This document shows, in pieces, positions 26,037 through 34,882 of a DNA stretch of 64,000 nucleotides. The notes below the pieces were generated by a model. The model was not told the DNA's origin, searched no databases, and saw only the letters and a list, made by a program, of their open reading frames with translations. The stretch covers positions 47,830-111,829 of the forward strand of contig JBFIEE010000002.1 of assembly GCA_041603535.1 (NCBI GenBank). The letters run 5' to 3'. Each line of letters starts with the position of its first letter. Positions within the stretch are counted from its first letter, which is position 1. The translations under genes were made by a program, and so were the position numbers. The DNA is from HB2-32-21 sp041603535. GTDB lineage: Bacteria; Pseudomonadota; Gammaproteobacteria; Pseudomonadales; Porticoccaceae.

Positions 26037-27248
26037 ATGGCAAGCGCTCAACTGCAAACATATATCTTCAAGGGCACCGGCAGGGAAGGCAAGCCGGTCA
26101 AAGGCGAAATGGCGGGCAACAACCCGGCCCTGATCAAAGCCCAGTTGAGAAAGCAGGGTATCGTCGCCAAGTCTGTCAAGAAAAAACCCAAACCTCTGTT
26201 TACCAACGCCAAGCCCATCAAACCTGCCGACATTGCCCTGTTTACCCGGCAATTAGCGACCATGATGAAGGCCGGGGTGCCGCTGGTGCAAAGTTTCGAA
26301 ATTGTCGCGGAAGGCGCGGAAAACGAAACCCTGAAAAAGCTCATTAACGAACTGCATGATGAGGTCTCCGCCGGCAACAGCTTTGCTTCGGCGCTGCGCA
26401 AACACCCCAAATATTTTGACGATCTGTTCTGCAGCCTGGTGGAAGCTGGCGAACAGGCTGGCGCCCTCGACACCCTCCTTGACCGCGTTGCCACCTATAA
26501 GGAAAAGTCTGAACAGCTCAAGGCCAAAATCAAGAAGGCGCTGACCTACCCCACCGCAGTGATCATTGTTGCCGTCATTGTTACCGGCATCCTGCTGGTC
26601 AAGGTAGTGCCGGTATTTGCCAGTACCTTTCAGGGCTTCGGGGCTGATTTGCCCGCCTTCACGCTGTTTGTTATGTCCATTTCCGAATTTACCCAGAAGT
26701 GGTGGCTACTGTTCCTCGTCATCATTGTCGGGACGGGTTACGCCTTCGGGCAGGCCAAAAGACGCTCACCAAAATTTGCCGATGGCGTCGATGCTGCCAT
26801 GCTTAAAATTCCCCTCATCGGTGACATCCTTCACAACGCGGTGGTTGCGCGTTACGCGCGGACCCTGTCAATTACTTTTGCCGCCGGCGTGCCGCTGGTC
26901 GAAGCCCTTGAGTCAGTCGCCGGTGCTTCCGGCAACGCCGTCTACAGGAAAGCCATTTTACAGGTGCGTGATGATGTCACCACCGGCCTGACCATACATT
27001 CATCATTAAAAGCTACCGCCATTTTCCCGTCGATGCTGCTGCAACTGACCTCAATTGGCGAGGAGTCCGGCTCGCTGGATGAGATGATGGAAAAAGCCGC
27101 CGACCATTATGAAGAAGCCGTGGACAATGCCGTCGACAACCTCACCACGCTACTCGAACCGATGATTATGTCGGTGCTCGGCGTGCTGGTGGGCGGCCTG
27201 TTGATTGCCATGTACCTGCCGATTTTCCAGCTCGGTTCAGTCATTTAA
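26037..27248 (+). CDS. pilC: Type IV pilus platform protein PilC
   Basis: Inner-membrane platform coupling PilB to pilin insertion. 403 residues with two GspF domains (about 70-195 and 270-395), each containing the glycine-rich pattern VPLVQSFEIVAEGAEN / VPLVEALESVAGASGN, and three membrane helices, including VIIVAVIVTGILLVKVVPVF. The start follows pilB immediately; pilD starts two bases after its stop. Confidence 0.97.
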   Translation: MASAQLQTYIFKGTGREGKPVKGEMAGNNPALIKAQLRKQGIVAKSVKKKPKPLFTNAKPIKPADIALFTRQLATMMKAGVPLVQSFEIVAEGAENETLKKLINELHDEVSAGNSFASALRKHPKYFDDLFCSLVEAGEQAGALDTLLDRVATYKEKSEQLKAKIKKALTYPTAVIIVAVIVTGILLVKVVPVFASTFQGFGADLPAFTLFVMSISEFTQKWWLLFLVIIVGTGYAFGQAKRRSPKFADGVDAAMLKIPLIGDILHNAVVARYARTLSITFAAGVPLVEALESVAGASGNAVYRKAILQVRDDVTTGLTIHSSLKATAIFPSMLLQLTSIGEESGSLDEMMEKAADHYEEAVDNAVDNLTTLLEPMIMSVLGVLVGGLLIAMYLPIFQLGSVI

Positions 27249-27250
27249 AC

Positions 27251-28138
27251 GTGCCCGGTGTTGACGAACTAAATGGGATTCAATCGCTGCCTCCGGGGCT
27301 ACTGATTGCGCTGTCACTGATCGGTGGCCTGGTAATCGGCAGTTTCCTCAATGTGGTTATTTATCGACTGCCCCTGCAACTGCAAACCCTCTGGCGCCGC
27401 GATGCGCGGGATTTTTTGGGTCATGAACCGGAAGCGCTGGCGGATCGGTCTGCCGATAAGTTCAGTCTCATTTTCCCGCCCTCACGATGCCGCGATTGCG
27501 CGACGCCGATCAAGCCCTGGCAGAATATTCCGCTTATCAGTTACCTGCTGTTAAGGGGACGCTGTGGGACCTGCGCGGCGCCAATTTCCCTCCAGTACCC
27601 CACCGTTGAGCTAAGCTGCGGGTTGCTGTCCGCATTGGTCATCTACCAGTTCGGGCACACCGGGCAGGGCTTGCTGGCGTTGCTGTTCACCTGGGTATTG
27701 ATTGCCCTCACCGGCATCGATTTTAATCATCAACTCCTGCCGGACAATCTGACCTTGCCGCTGTTGTGGCTGGGCCTGCTGGTGAACGTTTTTGGTGTAT
27801 TTACCGACCTGAGCAGTGCCGTGATCGGGGCCGCCGCGGGCTACCTGTCGTTGTGGAGCATTTACTGGGCTTTCAAATTACTGACCGGCAAGGAGGGTAT
27901 GGGCCACGGCGATTTCAAGCTGCTGGCCGCGCTGGGCGCCTGGCTCGGCTGGCAGCAGTTGCCCCTGATTATCCTGCTGTCATCGCTGGTTGGCGCGCTG
28001 GTCGGCTCACTGCTTTTGCTGGCGCAGAATCAGGATCGTCAGCAGGCCATTGCCTTTGGTCCCTACCTGGCGATAGCCGGGTGGATTGCCTTGCTCGCTG
28101 GCGACAGTATGACTGCGGCCTATTTGGCTGTATTCTGA
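27251..28138 (+). CDS. pilD: Prepilin peptidase / N-methyltransferase PilD
   Basis: Membrane aspartyl protease that removes the PilA leader and methylates the new N-terminal phenylalanine. 295 residues with about eight membrane helices. The N-terminal cytoplasmic loop carries the two cysteine pairs CRDC and CGTC. The catalytic aspartates lie in GIDFNHQLLPD and GMGHGDFKLLA. Begins with GTG two bases after pilC, so it is translationally coupled. It would process PilA and any type II secretion pseudopilins. Confidence 0.97.
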   Translation: MPGVDELNGIQSLPPGLLIALSLIGGLVIGSFLNVVIYRLPLQLQTLWRRDARDFLGHEPEALADRSADKFSLIFPPSRCRDCATPIKPWQNIPLISYLLLRGRCGTCAAPISLQYPTVELSCGLLSALVIYQFGHTGQGLLALLFTWVLIALTGIDFNHQLLPDNLTLPLLWLGLLVNVFGVFTDLSSAVIGAAAGYLSLWSIYWAFKLLTGKEGMGHGDFKLLAALGAWLGWQQLPLIILLSSLVGALVGSLLLLAQNQDRQQAIAFGPYLAIAGWIALLAGDSMTAAYLAVF

Positions 28139-28236
28139 GCGCCGGCTGTTGCAGTTGTGCGCCGCCCAAGCAACTTGTATCTCGACCCCGCTAACCAACG
28201 GCAGCAGGCCAACCCGACTAACTACTTTGCAAACTG

Positions 28237-28258
28237 ACCTGAGACAGGTGCTTTTTTA
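28237..28258 (+). terminator. Weak candidate terminator after pilD
   Basis: A 5-bp stem ACCTG/CAGGT with a 3-base loop followed by a run of six T, about 100 bases past the pilD stop. The stem is short. Confidence 0.35.
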
Positions 28259-28266
28259 ACCCGGCT

Positions 28267-28344
28267 TTGAACGCTGATTTTTAAAACTTATCCTTAACAC
28301 GGATATTGAAAACTAATTTTGAAGACTGATGTTGAATACTAAAC
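28267..28344. repeat. 13-bp degenerate tandem repeat, six copies, upstream of coaE
   Basis: Six consecutive 13-base units in exact register (starts 28267, 28280, 28293, 28306, 28319, 28332), consensus TTGAAnACTgATt. The last three are the best conserved. A seventh decayed copy may precede at 28254. It ends 22 bases before the coaE ATG. Confidence 0.85.
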
Positions 28345-28366
28345 CTGGGATGCAAGCCCGAATATC

Positions 28367-29059
28367 ATGACATTTATTGTAGGTTTGACCGGCGGTATTG
28401 GTAGCGGCAAAAGCGCGGTCGCGGCGCTGTTTCGCGAGCTCGGCATTAAAGTCGTGGACGCTGATATCGCGGCGCGCCGAGTCGTCGAGCCAGGTACCCC
28501 CGCGCTGTCCGCCATCGCTGACTATTTTGGCGCCGATATACTGCAAAGCGATGGCACGCTTGATCGCGCCGCGCTGCGCAAGATCGTTTTTGATAGCGAA
28601 GAAAAGCGCCAGTGGCTGGAGCGTTTGCTGCATCCCGCTATCGGCGCGTGGCTGGGCCATGAGCTGGCGACGGCGACCAGCGCCTACGCGATTCTCGAAT
28701 CACCCCTGTTACTTGAAACCGCTCAGCACAAAATGATTGACCGCGCATTGGTGGTGGATGTCGATGAGCAGGTACAGATAAGCCGGGCATCGGCACGCGA
28801 CGGCAACACGCCCGAGCAAATCAGGGCAATTATAGCGACGCAGATGTCGCGGCAATTACGCGTTGCGCGGGGCGATGATGTGATCGACAACAGCAGCTCG
28901 CTGGCGGCGCTGGACAAGCCCGTGCGCACGCTCCACGAAAAATACCTCAAGCTGGCGGCGGCCAAAGCGACTGGCGGTGCTGCCGTGCCAGACTCGGGGC
29001 AAGGTTCTGGGCAGAATTCCGGGCAAGGTTCGGGGCAGAGTTCCGGGCAAAACTCATGA
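28367..29059 (+). CDS. coaE: Dephospho-CoA kinase with repetitive C-terminal tail
   Basis: Last step of CoA synthesis: phosphorylates dephospho-CoA at the 3'-OH. The P-loop GLTGGIGSGKSAV opens the protein and the CoA-domain segments VVDADIAARRVVEPG and AILESPLLLET follow. The family normally ends near residue 200, at about YLKLA here. This protein continues with a Gly/Gln/Ser tail built of five GQxS units, encoded by a 12-bp tandem repeat. The tail is not part of the fold. The stop overlaps the yacG start (ATGA). The P-loop is 9 residues from the start. Confidence 0.96.
   Translation: MTFIVGLTGGIGSGKSAVAALFRELGIKVVDADIAARRVVEPGTPALSAIADYFGADILQSDGTLDRAALRKIVFDSEEKRQWLERLLHPAIGAWLGHELATATSAYAILESPLLLETAQHKMIDRALVVDVDEQVQISRASARDGNTPEQIRAIIATQMSRQLRVARGDDVIDNSSSLAALDKPVRTLHEKYLKLAAAKATGGAAVPDSGQGSGQNSGQGSGQSSGQNS
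28997..29056. repeat. 12-bp coding tandem repeat at the coaE/yacG junction, five copies
   Basis: Five consecutive 12-mers (starts 28997, 29009, 29021, 29033, 29045), each beginning GGGCA, encoding GQGS, GQNS, GQGS, GQSS, GQNS. The array ends on the A of the yacG ATG, so it also contains the yacG ribosome-binding region. Confidence 0.9.
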
Positions 29060-29280
29060 CAGACAATATCGTGCTGCAGTGCCCGGAATGTAAAAAACCT
29101 GTTCACTGGAATGACAAATTTCCCCATCGACCATTTTGCTCTGCACGCTGTCAGCAGCTGGATTTCGGCGACTGGGCAAACGAGGCCATCCGCATTCCGG
29201 GACCGGCTATCACCGACCCCAGCATGATCGACGCGAACCGGGACGAGAACCAGGCTGAGGACTTCGAGTCAGACCACTAA
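29056..29280 (+). CDS. yacG: DNA gyrase inhibitor YacG
   Basis: Small zinc protein that binds GyrB and inhibits gyrase. 74 residues with the four-cysteine zinc site CPEC ... CSARC and the family segment FCSARCQQLDFGDWANE; an acidic tail follows. Start overlaps the coaE stop. Its stop overlaps that of the convergent mutT gene by four bases. Confidence 0.95.
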   Translation: MTDNIVLQCPECKKPVHWNDKFPHRPFCSARCQQLDFGDWANEAIRIPGPAITDPSMIDANRDENQAEDFESDH

Positions 29281-29672
29281 GCGCCGACGATACGGGCGAG
29301 AACGGCGCTATTTGCCGGCGGAAACGCATAGTCGCGTAGATTGTCCAGCGCCACCCAGACAATATCCTGCCCTTCATTGCCCCGGGCGACGCCGGTGTAG
29401 CGGGTTACGGCCCAACTTTCCAGGCGAATGTTTTTATCGGGATAATCGTAGTCTTCGCTAAACAATGGCGTAGCGCCCGTAACACGGATAGACAACTCTT
29501 CCAGCAACTCGCGACACAGGGCATCGCGAGACAACTCACCCGGCGCGACCTTGCCACCGGGAAACTCCCACAGCCCACCCTGGTGCACGTGCGAAGGGCG
29601 TTTAGCGATGAGGATTTTGTCCCGCGCCGGGCTGTAAATCACGCCCGCGACAACATGAATACGTGTCACCAC
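29277..29672 (-). CDS. mutT: Nudix hydrolase, MutT type
   Basis: Hydrolyses 8-oxo-dGTP (and related nucleotides) to the monophosphate, preventing A-to-C transversions. 131 residues with a full Nudix box, GGKVAPGELSRDALCRELLEEL, matching GX5EX7REUXEEXGU except that the last glycine is Ser. The N-terminal VVAGVIYSPARDKILIAKRP is typical of MutT. In some pseudomonads the MutT-like gene next to argJ is fused to thiE; here it stands alone. Six bases downstream of argJ, so it shares that transcript. Confidence 0.93.
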   Translation of the reverse strand: MVTRIHVVAGVIYSPARDKILIAKRPSHVHQGGLWEFPGGKVAPGELSRDALCRELLEELSIRVTGATPLFSEDYDYPDKNIRLESWAVTRYTGVARGNEGQDIVWVALDNLRDYAFPPANSAVLARIVGA

Positions 29673-29678
29673 ATACGC

Positions 29679-30905
29679 TCAGGATCGGTACTCGGCATTG
29701 ATGCGGATATAGTCGTGGGACAGGTCCGTGGTCCAGACCGTCTGCGCGCGGGTGCCGCGACCAAGATCAATTTTGATCGCAAATTCCGGTTGCGCCATCA
29801 CGCGCTGGCCATCTTCTTCGCGATAACTGGCGGCGCGGCCACCCTGCTCGGCAATGAGCACGTCGTCGAGCCAGAGTGTGACACCGTCCACCTTGAGTTC
29901 GGGCACGCGGGCACGGCCGATTGCAGCCAGGATCCTGCCCCAATTCGGATCCGAAGCGAACAGCGCTGTTTTAACGAGGGGAGATTCAGCCACCGTATAG
30001 GCAACATTCAGGCACTCGTCGTCAGTGGCGCCGCCGCTGACCATGACGGTAACAAACCTTGTGGCACCTTCACCGTCCTTAACAATGGCCTGGGCAAGCT
30101 CCACGCACAGCGACTCAAGGGCCAGGCGGAACTGCGCGACATCATCAGCACTCTGCAACACCACACCGCTCGCGCCGGTGGCGACCAGCACAGCGCTGTC
30201 ATTGGTTGAGGTATCGCCATCGATGGTGATGCGGTTAAACGACGCGTTCACCGCATCGGCCAGTATAGTTTGCAGCTGCGCCGGTTCGACACATGCGTCA
30301 GTCGCGAGGTAGGCCAGCATGGTCGCCATATTCGGCTTGATCATCCCCGCACCCTTGGTAATACCGCTGATAGTAACGGTAGTGCCAGCGACAATTATCT
30401 GCCGCGATGCGGCTTTGGGTCGTGTGTCAGTCGTCATAATGCCCAGCGCGGCATCCAGCCATGCCTGTTCACTCAAGGCGCTAACAGCTGCGGGCAGGGC
30501 CTCGGCAATTTTTTGCGTCGGCAGGGCCTCACCGATCACGCCGGTCGAAAAGGGCAGCACCTGGCACGCCTTGACGCCGGTTATTTCGGCAACACGCTGG
30601 CAAACCGCAGTCGCGTCGGCAAGTCCGACCGCGCCGGTACCTGCATTGGCGTTACCGGTATTGGTCACCAGATAGCGGATGGCAAGACCTTCAGCCTGTG
30701 CGCTGGCCAGGTACGTTTTAGCCAGTTGTACCGGCGCGGCGCAAAATGCGTTACGCGTAAACACCGCGGCGATGTGACTGCCCTCGGCGAGCGCCATCAC
30801 CACCAGATCCTTGCGCCCCGGTTTTTTTATGCCTGCGCTGGCCACACCCAGCCGAAAGCCTTTGACTGGATAAATGGTTCCTAATTCGCCGTCACCTACC
30901 GCCAT
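29679..30905 (-). CDS. argJ: Bifunctional ornithine acetyltransferase / N-acetylglutamate synthase
   Basis: Cycles acetyl groups in arginine synthesis, making ornithine from N-acetylornithine and acetylating glutamate. 408 residues. The self-cleavage site, where the precursor splits into alpha and beta chains, is the ATMLAYLATDA segment; the threonine in ATML is the catalytic nucleophile. Other family marks are KGAGMIKPNMA, TNDSAVLVATG and SDPNWGRI. Between secA (66-base gap) and mutT. Confidence 0.97.
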   Translation of the reverse strand: MAVGDGELGTIYPVKGFRLGVASAGIKKPGRKDLVVMALAEGSHIAAVFTRNAFCAAPVQLAKTYLASAQAEGLAIRYLVTNTGNANAGTGAVGLADATAVCQRVAEITGVKACQVLPFSTGVIGEALPTQKIAEALPAAVSALSEQAWLDAALGIMTTDTRPKAASRQIIVAGTTVTISGITKGAGMIKPNMATMLAYLATDACVEPAQLQTILADAVNASFNRITIDGDTSTNDSAVLVATGASGVVLQSADDVAQFRLALESLCVELAQAIVKDGEGATRFVTVMVSGGATDDECLNVAYTVAESPLVKTALFASDPNWGRILAAIGRARVPELKVDGVTLWLDDVLIAEQGGRAASYREEDGQRVMAQPEFAIKIDLGRGTRAQTVWTTDLSHDYIRINAEYRS

Positions 30906-30971
30906 TTTTTCACTCGATTACTCTGGATAAATATTCTGCAACTAGCCCGTTTTTCCGCAACGACCAGACAC

Positions 30972-33821
30972 CTAGCCCAGCCGACCATGACAGTGCTTGA
31001 ATTTCTTGCCGGACTGACACGGGCAGGGTGAGTTACGGCCGACTTTTTCCTCCCCACGAACAAAAGGCTGGCTGCCGGGATCCTGCTTCGCAGCTGGATG
31101 ATTGCGTCTATCACCGTCACTGCCACCGCCACTGTCACCGTCCACTCCACGGTCGTCAGCCAACGCCGATGCCTGGGCATGGCCGTACTCAACCTGCAGT
31201 CGATTCCGCTCGGCGACGCGCTGTCGCTCCAGTTCCGCCACATCATCGGGTTTGCGTATTTCTACCCGGCTGAGGAAACGGATGGCTTCGAGTTTGATGT
31301 TTTCGAGCATTTCCTGGAACAGCTCAAATGACTCTCTTTTGTACTCCTGGCGCGGATTCTTCTGCGCGTAGGCACGCAGCCCGATACCCTGGCGGAGATA
31401 GTCCATACTCGCCAGATGTTCTTTCCAGAAATTGTCCTGGATCTGCAACAGCACCTGCTTTTCCAGCACTGTCATATCAGCGCCGATTAAGGCTTTACGC
31501 GCCTCGTAAGCGCTGTCAGCAGCCTCAAGTATTCTTTGGCGCAGACCATCCTCATTAAGCTTCTGGTCTTCATCGAGCCATTGCTGAACCGGCAGCTCCA
31601 GATCAAACTCAGTGTGCAGTTGTTCTTCCAGCTCATCAATATGCCATTGCTCGTGCAAACTTTGCGGCGGTATGGAGTGCTCGATAATTTTGCTGACGAC
31701 ATCGTGCCGAATAGCCTGGATGGTGCTCGATATGTCATCCGCACCTAACAGTTCGTTACGCTGCTGATAGATCACCTTGCGCTGATCGTTGGCAACATCA
31801 TCGTATTCGAGCAGCTGCTTGCGAATATCAAAGTTGCGCCCTTCCACCTTGCGCTGGGCCTTTTCAATGGCATTGCTGACCATGCGGTGCTCGATCGCCT
31901 CGCCCTGCTCCATGCCGATGGCCCGCATCATGTTTTTCACCCGATCAGAGGCAAACAGACGCATCAGCGTATCTTCCATGGACAGATAAAAACGGGATAC
32001 CCCAGGGTCACCCTGACGCCCAGCCCGACCGCGCAGCTGGTTATCAATGCGTCGCGACTCGTGGCGCTCAGTGCCTAGAATATGCAAACCGCCAGCGGCG
32101 ATAACCGTCTCATGCCGCGCCTTCCAGTCTGCCTTTACCGCATCCTTCTGTGCCTGGCTCGGGTTGTCCAGTGCCTCGATTTCCACCTCCCAGTTACCGC
32201 CCAGCACGATGTCGGTACCTCGACCCGCCATGTTGGTGGCAATGGTGACCCTGCCGGGGCGGCCAGCCTGGGCAATGATGCTGGCTTCCTTTTCGTGGAA
32301 TTTGGCGTTTAGCACCTGATGGTCTATGCCTTCTTTTTGCAACAGCGCTGACACCAGTTCCGAAGTTTCGATGGATGCGGTGCCCACCAGAACAGGCGCG
32401 TTTTTGGCTGTACAGGAACGGATGTCTTCCACCACGGCAGCGAACTTCTCTTCGTGGGTCAGGAAGATCAAATCGTTGAGATCGTTGCGGGCGACACTCT
32501 GATTGGGTGGGATGACGACCACCGGTAAGCCGTAAATTTGCTGGAACTCAAAAGCTTCGGTATCTGCCGTACCCGTCATGCCCGCCAACTTGCGGTAAGT
32601 TCGAAAATAGTTTTGAAAGGTGGTTGAGGCAAGCGTGTGACTTTCGCTTTGAATCTGCACACCCTCCTTGGCCTCGATGGACTGGTGCAGGCCTTCGGAT
32701 AGTCTGCGTCCGTGCATCGTGCGGCCGGTGTGTTCATCGATCAGCACCACTTCCCCACCCTGGACAATGTATTCAACGTCGCGGTGAAACAGGTGGCGGG
32801 CACGCAACGCATTGTGCACATGATGTAACAAATTCAGGTGCGCGGGCTGGTAGAGACTTTCACCTTCGTCTAGCAGGCCTTCTGCCGCGAACACGGCTTC
32901 CACCTTTTCATGGCCCGTTTCAGTCAACTCGACCTGACGGGTTTTTTCATCGATGATGAAATCCCCATCGGATCCGTCTTCACCGGCGTCTTCGCCGTCA
33001 ATATCAGGTGCAACCGGTGTCAGCAACTGCACGATGGCATTGATTCGTTTGTAGAGCGCCGAATTATCCTGAGCCGCGCCGGAAATAATTAATGGGGTGC
33101 GTGCTTCATCAATGAGAATGGAGTCAACCTCGTCGACAATCGCATAGGCCTGGCCACGCTGGGTTTTGTCCTGCAGGTGCAACACCATGTTATCGCGTAG
33201 GTAATCAAAGCCGAACTCGTTGTTGGTGCCGTAGGTAATATCAGCAGCGTAGGCCTGCTGGCGTGTCACCGCGGTGGCCGTACGACCTTCAGCATTTTCG
33301 GTAGCGCTGATCAGAAATGAGTTGGCGGTGCCCTGCCCACCGTACGACTGGATAATGCCGACATCCATGCCCAGGGCGTTATACACCGGCGCCATCCATT
33401 CGGCATCCCGCCGCGCCAGGTAGTCGTTGACAGTAACGATGTGCACACCATCGCCAGACAGCGCATTAAGGTAGGTAGCTAGCGTGGCTACCAGTGTTTT
33501 TCCTTCGCCGGTGCGCATCTCGGCAATTTTGCCTTCGTGAAGCACGATGCCACCAATCATCTGTACATCGAAGTGGCGTAGGCCGAGGCTTCGCTGTGCA
33601 GCCTCGCGAACGACAGCAAAGGCTTCCGGGAGCAACTTGTCGAGGCTTTCCCCGTCAGCAAAGCGTTGGCGAAACAGCACGGTCTGCTGGCGCAACTCCG
33701 CATCACTGAAGGCCTTGACTCTGGGTTCCAGGGCGTTAATCGCACCTACCGATTTGCGCAACCGGCGCAGCTCGCGCTCGTTTTTACTGCCAAATACCCG
33801 CTTGAATACGTTTGCAACCAT
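30972..33821 (-). CDS. secA: Preprotein translocase ATPase SecA
   Basis: Motor that pushes preproteins through SecYEG. 949 residues with Walker A MRTGEGKTLVATL, DEAD-type VDEVDSILIDEARTPL, the preprotein-crosslinking domain, GRAGRQGDPGVSRFYLS, the helical scaffold and the C-terminal zinc-binding motif CPCQSGKKFKHCHG that contacts SecB and lipids. An acidic/glycine-rich linker (DRGVDGDSGGGSDGDRR) precedes the zinc tail. In the run lpxC-M23-secA-argJ-mutT. Confidence 0.99.
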   Translation of the reverse strand: MVANVFKRVFGSKNERELRRLRKSVGAINALEPRVKAFSDAELRQQTVLFRQRFADGESLDKLLPEAFAVVREAAQRSLGLRHFDVQMIGGIVLHEGKIAEMRTGEGKTLVATLATYLNALSGDGVHIVTVNDYLARRDAEWMAPVYNALGMDVGIIQSYGGQGTANSFLISATENAEGRTATAVTRQQAYAADITYGTNNEFGFDYLRDNMVLHLQDKTQRGQAYAIVDEVDSILIDEARTPLIISGAAQDNSALYKRINAIVQLLTPVAPDIDGEDAGEDGSDGDFIIDEKTRQVELTETGHEKVEAVFAAEGLLDEGESLYQPAHLNLLHHVHNALRARHLFHRDVEYIVQGGEVVLIDEHTGRTMHGRRLSEGLHQSIEAKEGVQIQSESHTLASTTFQNYFRTYRKLAGMTGTADTEAFEFQQIYGLPVVVIPPNQSVARNDLNDLIFLTHEEKFAAVVEDIRSCTAKNAPVLVGTASIETSELVSALLQKEGIDHQVLNAKFHEKEASIIAQAGRPGRVTIATNMAGRGTDIVLGGNWEVEIEALDNPSQAQKDAVKADWKARHETVIAAGGLHILGTERHESRRIDNQLRGRAGRQGDPGVSRFYLSMEDTLMRLFASDRVKNMMRAIGMEQGEAIEHRMVSNAIEKAQRKVEGRNFDIRKQLLEYDDVANDQRKVIYQQRNELLGADDISSTIQAIRHDVVSKIIEHSIPPQSLHEQWHIDELEEQLHTEFDLELPVQQWLDEDQKLNEDGLRQRILEAADSAYEARKALIGADMTVLEKQVLLQIQDNFWKEHLASMDYLRQGIGLRAYAQKNPRQEYKRESFELFQEMLENIKLEAIRFLSRVEIRKPDDVAELERQRVAERNRLQVEYGHAQASALADDRGVDGDSGGGSDGDRRNHPAAKQDPGSQPFVRGEEKVGRNSPCPCQSGKKFKHCHGRLG

Positions 33822-33904
33822 GGCCGTCTTTAATACCCGCTACATTTAAATTCGTTGAATTGATAAACCCGTCTATCGCCAGTCCCCTGGCAACATTGGC
33901 AACT

Positions 33905-34828
33905 TCAACGAATGGTGCGTCGAACGTAACTGGCAGGGTCGACGTGGCGGCCGTTTTTGTAGACTTCGAAATGCACATGGGGGCCGGTGGAACGGCCAGT
34001 GCTACCCATATGGGCGATGATCTGATCCTTCTTGACCAGATCCCCCACTTTGACGAGATTCTCTTTATTGTGACCATAGCGCGTGACAAACGCATCGCCG
34101 TGATCGATTTCGACCAACTCGCCGTAACCCCGCAAGGGTCCCGAGCGCGTCACTATCCCTGCAGCCACCGCGATTACCGGCGAGCCTTCACGCCCGGCGA
34201 AATCAATACCCTTGTGCCAGGCCCGGCTTCCGCGAAAAGGATCGCGGCGTAAGCCGTAGGGTGATGACATCCAGCCTTTTGCTATCGGCCGACCCGATAT
34301 GGTGCTTTCGCGCTTGACCTGACCATCGACCATCATCATTTTGAGCAGTTCAAGCTGGCGCTCCCGATCCGCCAACTGTAATTCAAGCTCCCGGTAAAAC
34401 GACTCGACACCGGAGGCTTCGGCGGTCTCTACCGGGGCCTCATCCGGCCCACCGAGCGCGGGGGGGCGACTAAAATCAAACTCCCCATCATCAAGGCCGG
34501 CAAGCTGCGTGATACGTTCGCCCAGCGCATCCAGCCGCACCACTCGCGCCTGCATCTCGGCAAGCTTCAACGAATAGGCCGCCAGCTGATTTTCGGCACT
34601 GATACGACCCTGCGCCAGAGCTTCCTGTTGCGAATCCAGCTCGGCTGCCAGGGCGTCGAGCACCCCGGCAAGCTCGCCACCCCCGCTGGCGCCGACCTTA
34701 AAGCCCAATAATATACCGCCACCCAGCGGCACACCCAGTACACACAGGGACAGCAATACTTTCGCCCAGTTATTCAGGTTCAGAGCCACTGACCGGCCCT
34801 GCCGGGGATTCAAAAATATAACTTTCAT
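33905..34828 (-). CDS. M23 (LytM-type) metallopeptidase, membrane-anchored
   Basis: Probable periplasmic peptidoglycan endopeptidase or regulator. 307 residues: one membrane helix (about 20-42, VLLSLCVLGVPLGGGILLGF), a coiled-coil-like region (about 60-110), then an M23 domain with SSPYGLRRDPF, zinc ligands in WHKGIDFAG and GPHVHFEVYKNGRHVDP. The ligand set (H, D, H, H) appears intact, so it may be an active enzyme rather than an EnvC/NlpD-like degenerate. It sits between lpxC and secA; a homologue is often found there in Pseudomonas-like genomes. Confidence 0.92.
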   Translation of the reverse strand: MKVIFLNPRQGRSVALNLNNWAKVLLSLCVLGVPLGGGILLGFKVGASGGGELAGVLDALAAELDSQQEALAQGRISAENQLAAYSLKLAEMQARVVRLDALGERITQLAGLDDGEFDFSRPPALGGPDEAPVETAEASGVESFYRELELQLADRERQLELLKMMMVDGQVKRESTISGRPIAKGWMSSPYGLRRDPFRGSRAWHKGIDFAGREGSPVIAVAAGIVTRSGPLRGYGELVEIDHGDAFVTRYGHNKENLVKVGDLVKKDQIIAHMGSTGRSTGPHVHFEVYKNGRHVDPASYVRRTIR

Positions 34829-34882
34829 ATCATTATGTTTATTGTTTTGTTCGGCTTTGACATTGCTGACTCTCGACTGCGT

